Source: Blautia luti
GTDB lineage: Bacteria; Bacillota; Clostridia; Lachnospirales; Lachnospiraceae
Direction: 5' to 3'
DNA length: 64,000 nt
Assembly (NCBI RefSeq): GCF_013304735.1
Contig: NZ_JAAITI010000015.1
Location: 32,196 to 96,195 of the forward strand
Part shown: positions 1 through 11,600 of the stretch, piece by piece
Position numbering within the stretch: the stretch's first letter is position 1
Layout of the letters: each line of letters starts with the position of its first letter
Made by a program: the position numbers and the translations under genes
The notes under the pieces: model-generated
What the model was told of the DNA's origin: nothing
Databases searched by the model: none
The model's input: only the letters and a program-made list of their open reading frames with translations

Positions 1-1
1 G

Positions 2-577
2 CTCCGTGATAAAAATACAGGAACAAACGAGTTCCGTAAACTGGTGGAGGAAATCGGAATCCTGATGGGATATGAGGCGCTTCGTGATCTTCCTACAGAG
101 GAAGTGGAAATCGAGACACCGATAGAAACCTGTAAGACACCGATGATCTCAGGTAAGAAGCTGGCAGTGATCCCGGTCCTCCGTGCAGGACTTGGAATGG
201 TAAACAGCATTCTCACACTGGTACCGTCTGCAAAGGTCGGACATGTGGGACTTTACCGTGATCCGGTAACACATGAGCCCCATGAGTATTACTGTAAGCT
301 TCCTGAATCTATTGACGAGCGTATTTCAGTGATCGTTGATCCGATGCTTGCAACCGGCGGTTCTGCCGAAGCTGCCATTGATTTTGTCAAGAAACAGGGC
401 GGAAAGAATATCAAGTTTATGTGCATCATCGCAGCTCCTGAGGGACTGAAACGTCTCCATGAGGCACATCCGGATGTACAGATCTACTGTGGTTCCCTTG
501 ACAGAGAGCTCAATGAAAACGCTTACATCTGCCCGGGACTTGGAGATGCCGGAGACCGTATTTTTGGTACTAAATAA
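2..577 (+). CDS. upp: Uracil phosphoribosyltransferase, 5'-truncated
   Basis: Cytoplasmic pyrimidine salvage enzyme that converts uracil and PRPP to UMP and pyrophosphate. The frame is open from base 2 and reads [19 protein letters not shown], the typical start of the Upp core, so about 15-20 N-terminal residues lie outside the window. The PRPP-binding motif DPMLATGGS is near 340-366, and the uracil-binding C-terminus [13 protein letters not shown] ends the protein. A GTG at position 44 is internal and is not the start. A strong promoter for the ribosomal protein genes begins only 24 bases after the stop, so upp is probably the last gene of its own unit. The family identification is firm. Confidence 0.96.
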   Translation, partial: LRDKNTGTNEFRKLVEEIGILMGYEALRDLPTEEVEIETPIETCKTPMISGKKLAVIPVLRAGLGMVNSILTLVPSAKVGHVGLYRDPVTHEPHEYYCKLPESIDERISVIVDPMLATGGSAEAAIDFVKKQGGKNIKFMCIIAAPEGLKRLHEAHPDVQIYCGSLDRELNENAYICPGLGDAGDRIFGTK

Positions 578-601
578 TTTTGAAAAAATCTTAAAAAATA
601 C

Positions 602-631
602 TTGACACACCCGGCACTGTTATGGTATTGT
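602..631 (+). promoter_or_regulatory. Promoter of rplJL
   Basis: A consensus -35 TTGACA (602-607) is followed 18 bases later by TATTGT (626-631). It sits directly upstream of the L10 leader and just after the upp stop, as expected for a highly expressed ribosomal protein unit. Confidence 0.75.
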
Positions 632-639
632 ACCTAAGA

Positions 640-757
640 ACGCTGCCGAAGACAGTAGGTGCCGTAAGGCATAAGGATTAAAACGCCTACCGAGGTCCAA
701 GTATTCTGAGTTAAGATTACACAAGGCCTTATTGCGAAGCAGTAAGGTCTTTTTTTT
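640..757 (+). promoter_or_regulatory. Ribosomal protein L10 leader
   Basis: The transcript between the promoter and rplJ carries the paired purine-rich arms of an L10 leader: GCTGCCGAAGACAGTAGGTG near 642-661 and CGCCTACCGAGG near 684-695. The AGGTG/CCTACC part can pair. Known L10 leaders bind L10(L12)4 and autoregulate rplJL. The identification rests on position and this motif; a covariance search was not possible. Confidence 0.8.
724..757 (+). terminator. Attenuator hairpin in the L10 leader
   Basis: AGGCCTTA (724-731) pairs with TAAGGTCT (743-750) and is followed by a run of T to 757. It lies 60 bases before the rplJ start, so it is best read as the attenuation terminator of the leader rather than as the end of upp. 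Confidence 0.8.
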
Positions 758-816
758 AAACAGATTGACTTATTGCGACGGCGGTATACAAAATCTATAA
801 GGAGGTGTACCATTTC

Positions 817-1326
817 ATGGCAAAAGTAGAACTGAAACAACCAATCGTAGAAGAGATCTCTAACAGCATTAAAGACGCACAGTCTGTTGTACTTGTAAAC
901 TACAGCGGTCTTACAGTTGAGCAGGATACAATTCTTCGTAAAGAGTTAAGAGAAGCTGGTGTTCAGTACAAGGTATATAAAAATACCATGATGCGTCGTG
1001 CATTCGAGGGTACAGCATTTGAGAGCCTCAGTGATCATTTACATGGCACAAATGCGATCGCTATCTCCGAGACAGACGCAACTGCTCCGGCAAGAATCCT
1101 TGCTAAATATGCAAAACAGTTCCCGGCACTGGAGCTGATCGCAGGTGTAGTTGAAGGTAACTACAATGATCAGGCCGGAATTCAGGCACTGTCCACAATT
1201 CCTTCAAGAGAGGAACTTCTTGGAAAACTGCTTGGAAGTATGCAGTCTCCGATCGCAAACTTCGCTCGTGTGCTTAATCAGATCGCAGAGCAGAATGGCG
1301 GAGCTGACGCAGCAGCTGCTGAGTAA
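817..1326 (+). CDS. rplJ: 50S ribosomal protein L10
   Basis: Stalk-base protein of the large ribosomal subunit, which anchors L7/L12 dimers to 23S rRNA and represses its own mRNA through the leader. The protein has 169 residues and begins MAKVELKQPIVEEIS. This start, rather than an upstream in-frame ATG at 805, is chosen because GGAGGTG at 801-807 is correctly spaced. The usual L10 N-terminal RNA-binding domain (VLVNYSGLTVEQ, then YKVYKNTMMRRA) and the C-terminal helix that binds L7/L12 are present, and the length is normal. rplL follows after 75 bases. Confidence 0.98.
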   Translation: MAKVELKQPIVEEISNSIKDAQSVVLVNYSGLTVEQDTILRKELREAGVQYKVYKNTMMRRAFEGTAFESLSDHLHGTNAIAISETDATAPARILAKYAKQFPALELIAGVVEGNYNDQAGIQALSTIPSREELLGKLLGSMQSPIANFARVLNQIAEQNGGADAAAAE

Positions 1327-1401
1327 TCCCAGCAACGTGCAATTGGCGGCATAACGACCGCATGATTATTAATTAAAATTTATAAATGGAGGGAAATTAA
1401 A

Positions 1402-1776
1402 ATGGCAAAATTAACAACAGAAGAATTTATTGCAGCAATCAAAGAATTATCTGTATTAGAGTTAAATGACCTTGTAAAAGCTTGTGAGGAAGAGTTCGGC
1501 GTTTCCGCAGCAGCAGGTGTTGTTGTAGCAGCAGCAGGTGCAGCAGGCGAGGCAGCTGAGGAGAAAGATGAGTTTGACGTAGAGCTTACAGAGGTTGGCG
1601 CTAACAAAGTTAAAGTTATCAAAGTTGTTCGTGAGGTTACAGGTCTTGGACTTAAAGAGGCTAAAGCTATCGTTGATGGTGCTCCGAAGGTTGTTAAAGA
1701 GGGCGCTTCCAAAGCTGAGGCTGAGGACATCAAAACTAAACTTGAGGCTGAGGGAGCTAAGGTTACACTTAAATAA
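1402..1776 (+). CDS. rplL: 50S ribosomal protein L7/L12
   Basis: Flexible stalk protein that recruits and activates translational GTPases. It has 124 residues: an N-terminal dimerisation helix ([20 protein letters not shown]), an alanine-rich hinge at about residues 35-52, and the C-terminal globular domain with [19 protein letters not shown]. The gene is preceded by GGAGGG and ends the rplJL unit, with a terminator beginning about 22 bases after the stop. In many bacteria rpoB follows directly; here about 3 kb intervenes. Confidence 0.98.
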   Translation: MAKLTTEEFIAAIKELSVLELNDLVKACEEEFGVSAAAGVVVAAAGAAGEAAEEKDEFDVELTEVGANKVKVIKVVREVTGLGLKEAKAIVDGAPKVVKEGASKAEAEDIKTKLEAEGAKVTLK

Positions 1777-1798
1777 TCCAATCAGATCAGAAGTTTTA

Positions 1799-1847
1799 AA
1801 GGCTGTTGTGTCTGCCGGTTTACCGGCGGCACGGCAGCTTTTTTTTG
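1799..1847 (+). terminator. Terminator of rplJL
   Basis: A long GC-rich hairpin with its loop at the TTTA between GCCGG and CCGGC is followed by eight T. It separates rplL from the inserted secreted-protein gene. Confidence 0.85.
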
Positions 1848-1951
1848 CGCCAAAGTCAGATGACATTCCAGGTGGAGAATCTGTGATATACCTTGCTTTT
1901 TACGGTTAAAGAGGTGATAATAAAATAAGAAGGAATGCAAGGAGGAGAAAT

Positions 1952-4543
1952 ATGAACAGAAAAATTGCTGCCTGTTTTCTGGCAGGAATTCTGAGTATAA
2001 CAGCGGTTCCGGTTCCGGCAGCAGCACAAGAGGCGGTTTCCGGAAAAAATGTGTCAGAAGAACCGCTGGACGCAATTCGAGCACAGGAAATTGCAATGGA
2101 AAAACAGGAAGAACTTGAGGAAGAGGAAAATATGCCGGCAGAGGAACCGGATCCGTTGGTGTTGGATGAGGACGGAAAAGTGGTTCCGGCGTCTGCGGCT
2201 TCCTGGACAGAAGAAACACAGGAACCAGAAAATGCTAAAACAGCAGACGCGGCATTGCCGGATGATTTTTCTGACGGAAATCCTGATGGAAATACAGAGG
2301 AAATTTCCGATGCTCCGACGGATGGTGACAAACCGGAAACAGAAGAGGAATCTCTGGAGACAGAAGAGGAAGGCACCGGTACACTGTCTGAGAATGATGA
2401 AGGTACAGAACTGGTTCCGGAGCAGAACGCCATGGAGGATACCCAGGATGAAATTCAGCTGGAAGATGGGGCAGAAAATGTAACAGAAGGGGAGAACACC
2501 ACAGGTGAACTTTCGGATAATGCAGAGGAGGAAACATTTACTTCTGAGGAAGCGGACAGATTCTCAGATGGAAGTGCCTCCGAAGGGGAACTTGGAACTT
2601 ATCAGACAGTGACACTGGAAATTGAAGACGGACAGGATATCACGGCTCCGTTAAATACCTTGTTTCTGCAGCTGAAAGAACAGGTGTCAGACGAAACTCC
2701 CTGTAAAATTATAATTCCACCGGGAAATTATAAACTCACAGGAACACTGTGTATGTACAGCAATATGTACCTGTATGCAAAAGGCGCAACAATTACAAAA
2801 ACATCACCGACCAAACATCTGATTCTTCGACTTGGAAATACAAAAGAATCAGAAGGGGAATATGAAGGCTACCGAAATGTTATCATTGATGGTGGAACCT
2901 GGGATTTTAATTATCAGTGCGTGGCAGAAAAAGATGAACCAGGTGGATTTGTGGGATTCTGTATCGGACATGCCACCAATGTCACCATCAAAAACGCAAC
3001 ATTCCTGAATAATCTGAAATCTCATTTTCTGGAGTTCGGCGGAGTAAAAAATGCCAAGATTACCGGATGTACATTTCACGGGTATTATAAGAATTATGTA
3101 AAAGGCGGACAGGAATGCATTCAGATTGACTGTTGTACAGATGAAGATAATGTTTTTCCACAGTATATGCCATACGATGGAAGCACCTGCGAGGATTTTG
3201 TTATTGATGGAAATGTGTTTGAGGACGTTTTTGCAGGGGTGGGAACCCATAGCATGATGGCAGGAAAAACATATAAACGGATTACCGTTACCAACAACAC
3301 CTTCCATAATGTAAAAAAACGATGCATAGAATTTCTGAATTATGAAGATTCCACAGCAGAAAACAATACCATGGTAAATGTAGGGCTTGGGGTGGAAGTC
3401 TCAGCTGTGAATAAGAAAAATACACATTTGACACAGGGATACAGTGGAGAACCGGATGCGAAGAAGAACAGAAATATCCGGGTAGCAGGAAACTATGTCA
3501 GCCTTGCAAAGACTTCCAGCATCGGAGGCATTGCGTGGATCTGCAGTGGCGTTAAAGTTATAGGTTATAATATGAAGAATTCGGGAGAAGTGATTCCGGA
3601 AGGAATATATCCGGTAAAGGGAGTAACTGTAAAAGATAATCAGATTTCCGGATATGGAAACGGTATCAGTATTACTCTTGCAGATACGGATACCGTGACG
3701 GATAATCAGGTAAAAATGAAAAAAACTTCCGCATATTCCAATCTTGGTATTTATGCGGAAGATTCCAGAGGAAGCATTATCAAAAGGAATCAGGTTTCCG
3801 GAACTGCAAATACAGGAATTTATATGAAAGATTCTTCCTATGCGGCAGGATCAAAACAGAAAAATCTGATAAGCGGAAATACGGTTGCATCACCGGGAGG
3901 AGATGGAATTTATCTGCAGTCTGTAAATGCAACCTCCACAGCAGAAAAAAACACATCAAAATCCACGACTGGCTCCGGAATTCGTGTGAAATCCGGAAAA
4001 AATATCAGTGTTCTTAATAATTCCTGTTCTTCAAATAAAGAACATGGTGTCAAAATTGAATATGCACAAGGTGGCATCCGTGTAAAAAGTAACCGCCTTG
4101 TTTCCAACGGAAAGAGCGGAATTCTGCTGTGGAAATCAAAAGCAACAGAAGTTTCCGGAAATACTGTTGCAAAAAATAAAGGAAATGGTATTTACGGATA
4201 TGGTTCTGTGATATCGGCTATGAAGTCCAATGCTTTCAGCGGAAACGGAAAAACGCAGGCAGTATATATGAAGGGCTGTAAAGGCTGGACCAATATTGAC
4301 CGTCCTTCCTGCAAAAAAATCACAGCACAGAGCACATCCGTAACAGGAAGCGCGGCCGGCGGCCAGAATGTTATTGTTTATGCACAGAGATCCGGAAAAA
4401 GCATACGTCTGGGCTATGCAGCTGTAAATAAGAAGAAACAGTTTACAGTAAAAATAAAAAAACAGAAAAAGAACACTGTGCTGAAAATTGTATCAAAAGA
4501 TAAATATGCAAACACAGTAACTGTGAATTATACTGTGAAATAA
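1952..4543 (+). CDS. Secreted right-handed beta-helix protein
   Basis: Predicted extracellular protein of 863 residues. It has a Sec signal peptide (hydrophobic stretch ending PVPAAAQ, residues about 1-26) and then a very acidic low-complexity segment rich in Glu, Asp and Pro to about residue 215. From about 220 to 790 it has parallel beta-helix repeats with the recurring pattern of V-x-x-N-x-I/F and short Gly/Asn turns (for example ISGNTV, VSGNTVAKNKGNGIYGY). A short Lys-rich, Ig-like C-terminal beta domain ends TVNYTVK. Such folds are common in polysaccharide lyases and surface adhesins, but no catalytic motif is recognised, so no enzyme activity is claimed. The start follows AAGGAGGAGAAAT. 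No sortase motif or LysM was seen. The gene sits alone between terminators, inside what is normally the rplJL-rpoBC cluster. Confidence 0.8.
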   Translation: MNRKIAACFLAGILSITAVPVPAAAQEAVSGKNVSEEPLDAIRAQEIAMEKQEELEEEENMPAEEPDPLVLDEDGKVVPASAASWTEETQEPENAKTADAALPDDFSDGNPDGNTEEISDAPTDGDKPETEEESLETEEEGTGTLSENDEGTELVPEQNAMEDTQDEIQLEDGAENVTEGENTTGELSDNAEEETFTSEEADRFSDGSASEGELGTYQTVTLEIEDGQDITAPLNTLFLQLKEQVSDETPCKIIIPPGNYKLTGTLCMYSNMYLYAKGATITKTSPTKHLILRLGNTKESEGEYEGYRNVIIDGGTWDFNYQCVAEKDEPGGFVGFCIGHATNVTIKNATFLNNLKSHFLEFGGVKNAKITGCTFHGYYKNYVKGGQECIQIDCCTDEDNVFPQYMPYDGSTCEDFVIDGNVFEDVFAGVGTHSMMAGKTYKRITVTNNTFHNVKKRCIEFLNYEDSTAENNTMVNVGLGVEVSAVNKKNTHLTQGYSGEPDAKKNRNIRVAGNYVSLAKTSSIGGIAWICSGVKVIGYNMKNSGEVIPEGIYPVKGVTVKDNQISGYGNGISITLADTDTVTDNQVKMKKTSAYSNLGIYAEDSRGSIIKRNQVSGTANTGIYMKDSSYAAGSKQKNLISGNTVASPGGDGIYLQSVNATSTAEKNTSKSTTGSGIRVKSGKNISVLNNSCSSNKEHGVKIEYAQGGIRVKSNRLVSNGKSGILLWKSKATEVSGNTVAKNKGNGIYGYGSVISAMKSNAFSGNGKTQAVYMKGCKGWTNIDRPSCKKITAQSTSVTGSAAGGQNVIVYAQRSGKSIRLGYAAVNKKKQFTVKIKKQKKNTVLKIVSKDKYANTVTVNYTVK

Positions 4544-4547
4544 ATAA

Positions 4548-4597
4548 AAGCTTCTGTTCCACACATCGTATGTATAAAAGGAACAGAAGCTTTTTTT
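4548..4597 (+). terminator. Terminator of the beta-helix gene
   Basis: A perfect 13-bp stem, AAGCTTCTGTTCC (4548-4560) with GGAACAGAAGCTT (4580-4592), is followed by T residues to 4597. Confidence 0.92.
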
Positions 4598-4628
4598 GAA
4601 AAAATGTAAAAAAATTCGAAAAAAGTGC

Positions 4629-4657
4629 TTGACACGCTTTTTTTCTTATGTTAAAGT
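4629..4657 (+). promoter_or_regulatory. Promoter of rpoBC
   Basis: TTGACA (4629-4634) and TAAAGT (4652-4657) are spaced by 17 bases. The roughly 85-base leader that follows contains a short hairpin, GCCTGCC with GGTCAGGC, near 4686-4704, and no T-run. rpoBC is therefore transcribed independently of rplJL here. Confidence 0.75.
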
Positions 4658-4749
4658 GGAGGATGCTATATTATGGCTAGATATGCCTGCCTAAAGGTCA
4701 GGCGGGATCATGTTGTAATAAATAATAAAAAAACAGGGGTGAAACGTCA

Positions 4750-7700
4750 ATGGAAAAAAACAGAATTCGTTCTGTAAAAACTGGAAAAAGCATGCGTATG
4801 AGCTACCAGAGACAAAAAGAAGTCCTGGAAATGCCAAACCTGATCGAAGTTCAGAAAGATTCCTACCAGTGGTTTCTTGACGAAGGTTTAAAAGAAGTAT
4901 TCGATGATATTTCTCCGATCGCAGATTACGGCGGAAAGCTCAGTCTGGAATTCATCGATTTCACATATGATGAAAAAGATGCAAAATATTCCATCGAGCA
5001 GTGTAAAGAACGTGACGTGACTTATGCCGCACCTTTGAAGGTTCGAGTAAGGCTGATCAATAAGGAAACAGAAGAGATCAACGAACACGAGATTTTCATG
5101 GGAGATTTACCGCTGATGACTGCAACAGGTACCTTTGTTATTAATGGTGCTGAGCGTGTTATTGTCAGCCAGTTAGTACGTTCCCCTGGAATCTACTACG
5201 CAATCGCTCATGATAAACTTGGTAAGAGACTGTTTTCCAGTACCGTAATTCCGAACAGAGGTGCATGGCTGGAGTACGAGACAGATTCAAATGATGTATT
5301 TTATGTACGTGTAGACAGAACAAGAAAGGTTCCGATTACTGTTCTGATCCGTGCACTGGGCATTGGAACCAATGCTGAGATCATTGATCTGTTTGGTGAA
5401 GAGCCGAAGATCCTTGCTAGCTTTACAAAGGATACCTCCACAAACTACCAGGAAGGTCTCCTTGAGCTGTATAAGAAAATCCGTCCGGGCGAGCCGCTTG
5501 CAGTAGAGAGCGCAGAGAGCCTGATCATGGCAATGTTCTTCGATCCGAGAAGATATGACCTTGCCAAAGTTGGACGTTACAAATTTAATAAGAAACTTCA
5601 TTTCAACAAGCGTATCGTAGGCCACAAGCTTTCTCAGGATGTTGTAGACACAACAACAGGTGAGATTCTTGCAGAGGCTGAGACTCTTGTTACAAGAGAG
5701 CTTGCTGATACTCTTCAGAATTCCGCAGTTCCGTATGTATGGATTCAGGGTGAGGAGAGAGAGATTAAAGTCCTTTCCAGCCTTATGGTTGATATCCGTC
5801 ATTATCTTCCGGAGCTTGAGGATCCGAAGTCCCTGGGTGTTACAGAGTTAGTATACTACCCGGTACTCGAAAAAATTCTGGAAGAAAATGACACATTTGA
5901 GGACAGATGTGAGGCAATCAAACGTGATATCCACGACCTGATTCCGAAGCACATCACCAAGGAAGATATCCTTGCGTCCATCAACTACAATATGCATCTG
6001 GAGTATGGCCTTGGAAACGATGATGATATCGACCACTTGGGCAACCGTCGTATCCGTGCTGTCGGTGAGCTGCTTCAGAACCAGTACCGCATCGGTCTTT
6101 CCAGACTTGAGCGTGTGGTACGTGAGAGAATGACAACACAGGATGCAGAGAGCATTTCTCCGCAGTCCCTGATCAATATCAAACCGGTAACTGCAGCAGT
6201 GAAAGAGTTCTTCGGATCTTCCCAGCTGTCACAGTTCATGGACCAGAACAACCCGCTTGGAGAGCTGACTCACAAGAGAAGACTTTCCGCACTGGGACCT
6301 GGCGGTCTGTCACGAGACAGAGCCGGATTCGAGGTTCGAGACGTACATTATTCCCATTACGGAAGAATGTGCCCGATCGAGACTCCTGAGGGACCGAACA
6401 TCGGTCTTATCAACTCCCTTGCATCTTATGCAAGAATCAATCAGTACGGTTTCGTAGAGGCACCGTACAGAAAGATCGACAAAACAGATCCTTCCAACCC
6501 GCGTGTAACAGATGAAGTTGTATACATGACAGCGGACGAGGAAGATAATTACCATGTAGCACAGGCGAATGAGCCTCTGGACGAAGAGGGACACTTCCTT
6601 CATAAGAATGTTTCCGGTCGTTACCGTGAGGAGACTCAGGAGTACGAGCAGCACATGTTTGATTACATGGACGTATCTCCGCGAATGGTATTCTCCGTTG
6701 CTACAGCCCTGATTCCGTTCCTGCAGAACGATGATGCGAACCGTGCGCTGATGGGATCCAACATGCAGCGTCAGGCCGTTCCGCTTCTTACAACAGAGGC
6801 TCCGGTTGTTGGTACAGGTATGGAGACCAAGACAGCCGTTGACTCCGGTGTATGTGTTGTTGCGAAAAAAGCAGGTACTGTACTTCGTTCCACATCTACA
6901 GATATCACCATCAAGAATGATGACGGAACAAAAGATGATTACCATCTGACCAAATTCATGCGAAGCAACCAGAGTAACTGCTACAACCAGAGACCGATCG
7001 TGTTCCAGGGTGAGCATGTTGAGGCAGGACAGGTTATCGCAGATGGCCCATCCACATCTAATGGTGAGCTTGCACTTGGTAAGAACCCGCTGATCGGATT
7101 TATGACCTGGGAAGGTTATAACTACGAGGATGCCGTTCTGCTTAGCGAGAGACTGGTACAGAATGATGTTTATACATCTGTCCATATCGAGGAATATGAG
7201 GCAGAATCCCGTGATACCAAGCTGGGACCGGAAGAGATCACACGTGATGTTCCGGGTGTCGGCGATGATGCTCTGAAAGATCTGGATGAGCGTGGTATCA
7301 TCCGTATCGGTGCTGAGGTACGTGCCGGTGATATCCTTGTTGGTAAGGTTACTCCTAAGGGAGAGACAGAGCTTACTGCTGAGGAGCGTCTCCTTCGTGC
7401 CATCTTCGGTGAGAAGGCAAGAGAGGTACGTGATACTTCCCTTAAAGTACCGCACGGTGAATATGGTATTATCGTAGATGCCAAGGTATTTACAAGAGAG
7501 AACGGCGACGAGCTGAGCCCTGGAGTAAATCAGGCAGTACGTATTTATATTGCACAGAAGAGAAAGATCTCCGTTGGTGATAAGATGGCTGGTCGTCATG
7601 GTAACAAGGGTGTCGTTTCCCGTGTACTTCCAGTTGAGGATATGCCATTCCTTCCGAACGGACGTCCGCTCGATATCGTGCTGAACCCTCTGGGTGTACC

Positions 7701-8607
7701 TTCCCGAATGAATATCGGACAGGTCCTGGAGATCCACTTAAGCCTTGCTGCCAAAGCACTTGGCTTCAACATTGCAACACCAGTATTCGATGGCGCCAAC
7801 GAGGTTGATATCCAGGATACTCTGGAGCTTGCCAACGATTACGTTAATACGGAAGACTTTGAGGAATTCCGTGAGAAATATAAAGATATCCTTGCACCGG
7901 ATGTTATGCAGTACCTTGATGAGAACAAAGCTCACAGAGCACTCTGGAAGGGCGTTCCTATTTCCAGAGATGGTAAGGTAAGACTTCGTGACGGACGTAC
8001 AGGTGAGTATTTCGACAGCCCTGTAACCATCGGTCACATGCACTACCTGAAACTGCATCATCTGGTAGATGATAAGATCCATGCACGTTCCACAGGTCCA
8101 TACTCCCTGGTAACACAGCAGCCTCTGGGTGGTAAAGCTCAGTTCGGTGGACAGCGTTTCGGAGAGATGGAGGTTTGGGCACTGGAGGCATATGGTGCTT
8201 CCTACACACTGCAGGAGATCCTGACAGTGAAGTCTGATGATGTGATCGGACGTGTTAAGACCTATGAAGCAATCATCAAAGGTGATAACATTCCTGAGCC
8301 AGGTATTCCTGAGTCCTTTAAGGTACTTCTTAAAGAGCTTCAGTCTCTTGGTCTGGATGTACGTGTACTCAGCGAGGACGGAGAGGAAGTTCACATCATG
8401 GAGACTTCTGATTACGGAGATACTGATCTTCGTCACGTCATCGAGGGAGATTCCAGAGGACGCAGAGATGAGGAGTCCTTCGGTAAACACGGCTATACCA
8501 AGCAGGAGTTCAGCGGAGAAGAACTTGTCAATGTAGAAGAAGATGAAGACATTGAAGAAGACGAGGACATGATCGAGTTTGAAGAGTCCTTTGATGATGA
8601 GGAATAA
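4750..8607 (+). CDS. rpoB: RNA polymerase beta subunit
   Basis: Catalytic beta subunit of DNA-dependent RNA polymerase, 1285 residues. The rifampicin-pocket segment [14 protein letters not shown], continuing to [14 protein letters not shown], is at about residues 488-518. The Asp, His and Ser positions linked to resistance are all wild type, so a rifampicin-sensitive enzyme is predicted. The catalytic/switch segment [15 protein letters not shown] is near 944, and the C-terminal clamp helix segment is present. The protein ends in an acidic Glu/Asp tail of about 25 residues, often seen in clostridial RpoB. GGGGTGAA precedes the ATG. rpoC follows after 17 bases. Confidence 0.99.
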   Translation: MEKNRIRSVKTGKSMRMSYQRQKEVLEMPNLIEVQKDSYQWFLDEGLKEVFDDISPIADYGGKLSLEFIDFTYDEKDAKYSIEQCKERDVTYAAPLKVRVRLINKETEEINEHEIFMGDLPLMTATGTFVINGAERVIVSQLVRSPGIYYAIAHDKLGKRLFSSTVIPNRGAWLEYETDSNDVFYVRVDRTRKVPITVLIRALGIGTNAEIIDLFGEEPKILASFTKDTSTNYQEGLLELYKKIRPGEPLAVESAESLIMAMFFDPRRYDLAKVGRYKFNKKLHFNKRIVGHKLSQDVVDTTTGEILAEAETLVTRELADTLQNSAVPYVWIQGEEREIKVLSSLMVDIRHYLPELEDPKSLGVTELVYYPVLEKILEENDTFEDRCEAIKRDIHDLIPKHITKEDILASINYNMHLEYGLGNDDDIDHLGNRRIRAVGELLQNQYRIGLSRLERVVRERMTTQDAESISPQSLINIKPVTAAVKEFFGSSQLSQFMDQNNPLGELTHKRRLSALGPGGLSRDRAGFEVRDVHYSHYGRMCPIETPEGPNIGLINSLASYARINQYGFVEAPYRKIDKTDPSNPRVTDEVVYMTADEEDNYHVAQANEPLDEEGHFLHKNVSGRYREETQEYEQHMFDYMDVSPRMVFSVATALIPFLQNDDANRALMGSNMQRQAVPLLTTEAPVVGTGMETKTAVDSGVCVVAKKAGTVLRSTSTDITIKNDDGTKDDYHLTKFMRSNQSNCYNQRPIVFQGEHVEAGQVIADGPSTSNGELALGKNPLIGFMTWEGYNYEDAVLLSERLVQNDVYTSVHIEEYEAESRDTKLGPEEITRDVPGVGDDALKDLDERGIIRIGAEVRAGDILVGKVTPKGETELTAEERLLRAIFGEKAREVRDTSLKVPHGEYGIIVDAKVFTRENGDELSPGVNQAVRIYIAQKRKISVGDKMAGRHGNKGVVSRVLPVEDMPFLPNGRPLDIVLNPLGVPSRMNIGQVLEIHLSLAAKALGFNIATPVFDGANEVDIQDTLELANDYVNTEDFEEFREKYKDILAPDVMQYLDENKAHRALWKGVPISRDGKVRLRDGRTGEYFDSPVTIGHMHYLKLHHLVDDKIHARSTGPYSLVTQQPLGGKAQFGGQRFGEMEVWALEAYGASYTLQEILTVKSDDVIGRVKTYEAIIKGDNIPEPGIPESFKVLLKELQSLGLDVRVLSEDGEEVHIMETSDYGDTDLRHVIEGDSRGRRDEESFGKHGYTKQEFSGEELVNVEEDEDIEEDEDMIEFEESFDDEE

Positions 8608-8624
8608 GAAAGGGGAAAGAATAC

Positions 8625-11600
8625 ATGGCAGAAACAACGAACGCCAATGAAACATATCAGCCAATGACTTTCGATGCCATCAAGATTGGACTGGCGTCCC
8701 CTGAGAAGATCAGAGAGTGGTCACACGGTGAGGTTTTAAAACCTGAAACAATCAACTACAGAACCTTGAAACCTGAAAAGGACGGTCTTTTCTGCGAAAG
8801 AATTTTTGGACCGAGCAAGGACTGGGAGTGCCACTGTGGAAAGTACAAAAAAATTCGCTATAAAGGCGTTGTCTGCGACAGATGTGGTGTTGAAGTAACC
8901 AAATCTGCCGTTCGTAGAGAGCGTATGGGACACATCGAGCTTGCAGCTCCGGTGTCTCATATCTGGTACTTCAAAGGAATTCCGTCCCGTATGGGTCTGA
9001 TCCTTGACATTTCTCCGAGAACACTGGAGAAAGTGCTTTACTTTGCAAACTATATCGTTCTGGATCCTGCTGATTCCGGACTTATGTACAAACAGGTACT
9101 CACCGAGCGTGAGTACCAGGAAGCACGTGAGTCTTATGGAGAGGGATTCCGTGTAGGTATGGGTGCCGAGTCCATCATGGAGCTTCTGAAAGCGATCGAT
9201 CTTGAGAAAGATTCTGTAGAGCTGAAAGCAGAGCTTCAGGATGCAACAGGCCAGAAACGTGCAAGAATCATCAAACGTCTTGAGGTTGTGGAGTCCTTCC
9301 GTGAGTCCGGCAACCGTCCTGAGTGGATGATCATGACCGTTATCCCGGTTATCCCGCCAGATCTTCGTCCTATGGTACAGCTGGACGGAGGACGTTTTGC
9401 AACATCTGACCTGAATGATCTTTACAGAAGAATCATCAACAGAAACAACCGTCTGAAAAGACTTCTGGAGCTTGGTGCTCCGGATATCATTGTCCGCAAC
9501 GAGAAGCGTATGCTGCAGGAGGCTGTAGATGCCCTGATCGATAACGGACGCCGTGGACGTCCTGTAACAGGCCCTGGAAACAGAGCTCTGAAATCCCTTT
9601 CCGATATGCTGAAAGGTAAATCCGGACGTTTCCGTCAGAACCTTCTTGGTAAACGAGTTGACTATTCCGGACGTTCTGTAATCGTCGTAGGACCGGAGCT
9701 GAAGATTTATCAGTGTGGTCTTCCGAAAGAGATGGCTATCGAGCTGTTCAAACCTTTCGTTATGAAAGAGCTTGTTGCCAACGGAACTTCCCACAACATC
9801 AAAAATGCCAAGAAAATGGTAGAGAAACTTGAGCCAGCAGTATGGGATGTCCTCGAGGACGTCATTAAGGAGCATCCGGTTATGCTGAACCGTGCACCTA
9901 CACTGCATCGTCTGGGTATCCAGGCGTTCGAGCCGATCCTTGTAGAAGGTAAGGCAATCAAGCTTCATCCACTTGTTTGTACCGCGTTCAACGCTGACTT
10001 CGATGGTGACCAGATGGCCGTACATCTTCCGCTTTCTCAGGAAGCACAGGCAGAGTGCCGTTTCCTTCTGTTATCACCGAACAACCTTCTGAAACCGTCA
10101 GATGGTGGTCCTGTAGCCGTTCCTTCACAGGATATGGTCCTTGGTATCTACTACCTGACTCAGGAGAGACCTGGAAACAAGGGTGAGGGTAAGTTCTTCA
10201 AGAGTGTCAACGAGGCAATTCTTGCATACGAGAACAAAGTCATCACACTTCAGACCAAGATCATTGTACGTTGCCATAAGACAATGCCGGATGGCACTGT
10301 GTTAAGCGGCAATGTTCATTCCACACTTGGACGTTTCCTGTTCAACGAGATCATTCCACAGGACCTTGGATTTGTAGACAGAAGCGTACCTGGAAACGAA
10401 CTGCTTCTTGAGGTTGACTTCCTTGTAGGTAAGAAACAGCTGAAGCAGATCCTTGAAAAAGTTATCAATACTCACGGTGCAACAAGAACAGCTGAGGTAC
10501 TTGACTCCGTTAAGGCTATGGGTTACAAATACTCCACACGTGCAGCCATGACCGTATCCATTTCCGATATGACCGTGCCGCCACAGAAGCCGGAGATGAT
10601 CAAACAGGCTCAGGATACTGTTGACCGTATTACAAAGAACTACAAACGTGGTCTTATCACAGAGGAAGAGCGTTACAAAGAGGTTGTTGATACCTGGAAG
10701 AAGACGGATGATGAGCTTACAAAAGCACTTCTTACCGGTCTTGATAAGTACAACAACATCTTCATGATGGCTGACTCCGGAGCCCGTGGTTCCGATAAGC
10801 AGATCAAACAGCTTGCCGGAATGCGAGGACTGATGGCTGATACAACCGGTCATACAATCGAGCTCCCGATCAAGTCAAACTTCCGTGAAGGTCTTGACGT
10901 ACTGGAGTACTTCATGTCCGCTCATGGAGCACGTAAAGGTCTTTCCGATACCGCTCTTCGTACAGCCGATTCCGGATACCTGACAAGACGACTTGTTGAC
11001 GTATCCCAGGATCTGATCGTTCGTGAGGCAGACTGCTGTGAGAACAGAGCAGAGATCTCCGGTATGGAAGTTCGTGGATTCATGGACGGAAAAGAAGAGA
11101 TCGAGAGCCTTCAGGAGCGTATCACAGGACGTTTCTCCTGTGAGACAGTTAAGAATAAAGACGGAGAAATCCTTGTTAAAGCAAACCACATGATCACACC
11201 GAAGCGTGCAGCCCGTATCATGAAAGAGGGCGTAAGCAACGTGACAGGCGGACCGATCGACAGACTGAAGATCCGTACCATCCTTTCCTGTAAGTGCAAG
11301 GTTGGTGTCTGCGCGAAATGTTATGGTGCGAACATGGCTACCGGTGAGCCGGTACAGGTTGGTGAGTCCGTTGGTATCATCGCAGCACAGTCTATCGGTG
11401 AGCCAGGTACACAGCTGACCATGCGTACGTTCCATACCGGTGGTGTTGCCGGTGGAGATATCACACAGGGTCTTCCTCGTGTCGAGGAGCTTTTTGAGGC
11501 AAGAAAGCCGAAGGGTCTTGCGATCATCACAGAGATCCCAGGTGTTGCCACAATCAACGACACTAAGAAGAAACGTGAGATCATTGTAAATGATCCGGAG

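Noticed and set aside
724..757. Terminator of upp
   Set aside because: A promoter and leader for rplJ lie between upp and this hairpin, so it belongs to the leader.
6310..7737. Long minus-strand open frame opposite rpoB, and similar frames opposite rpoC and pflB
   Set aside because: They mirror the codon pattern of the strongly conserved plus-strand genes, lack ribosome sites and have no recognisable protein.
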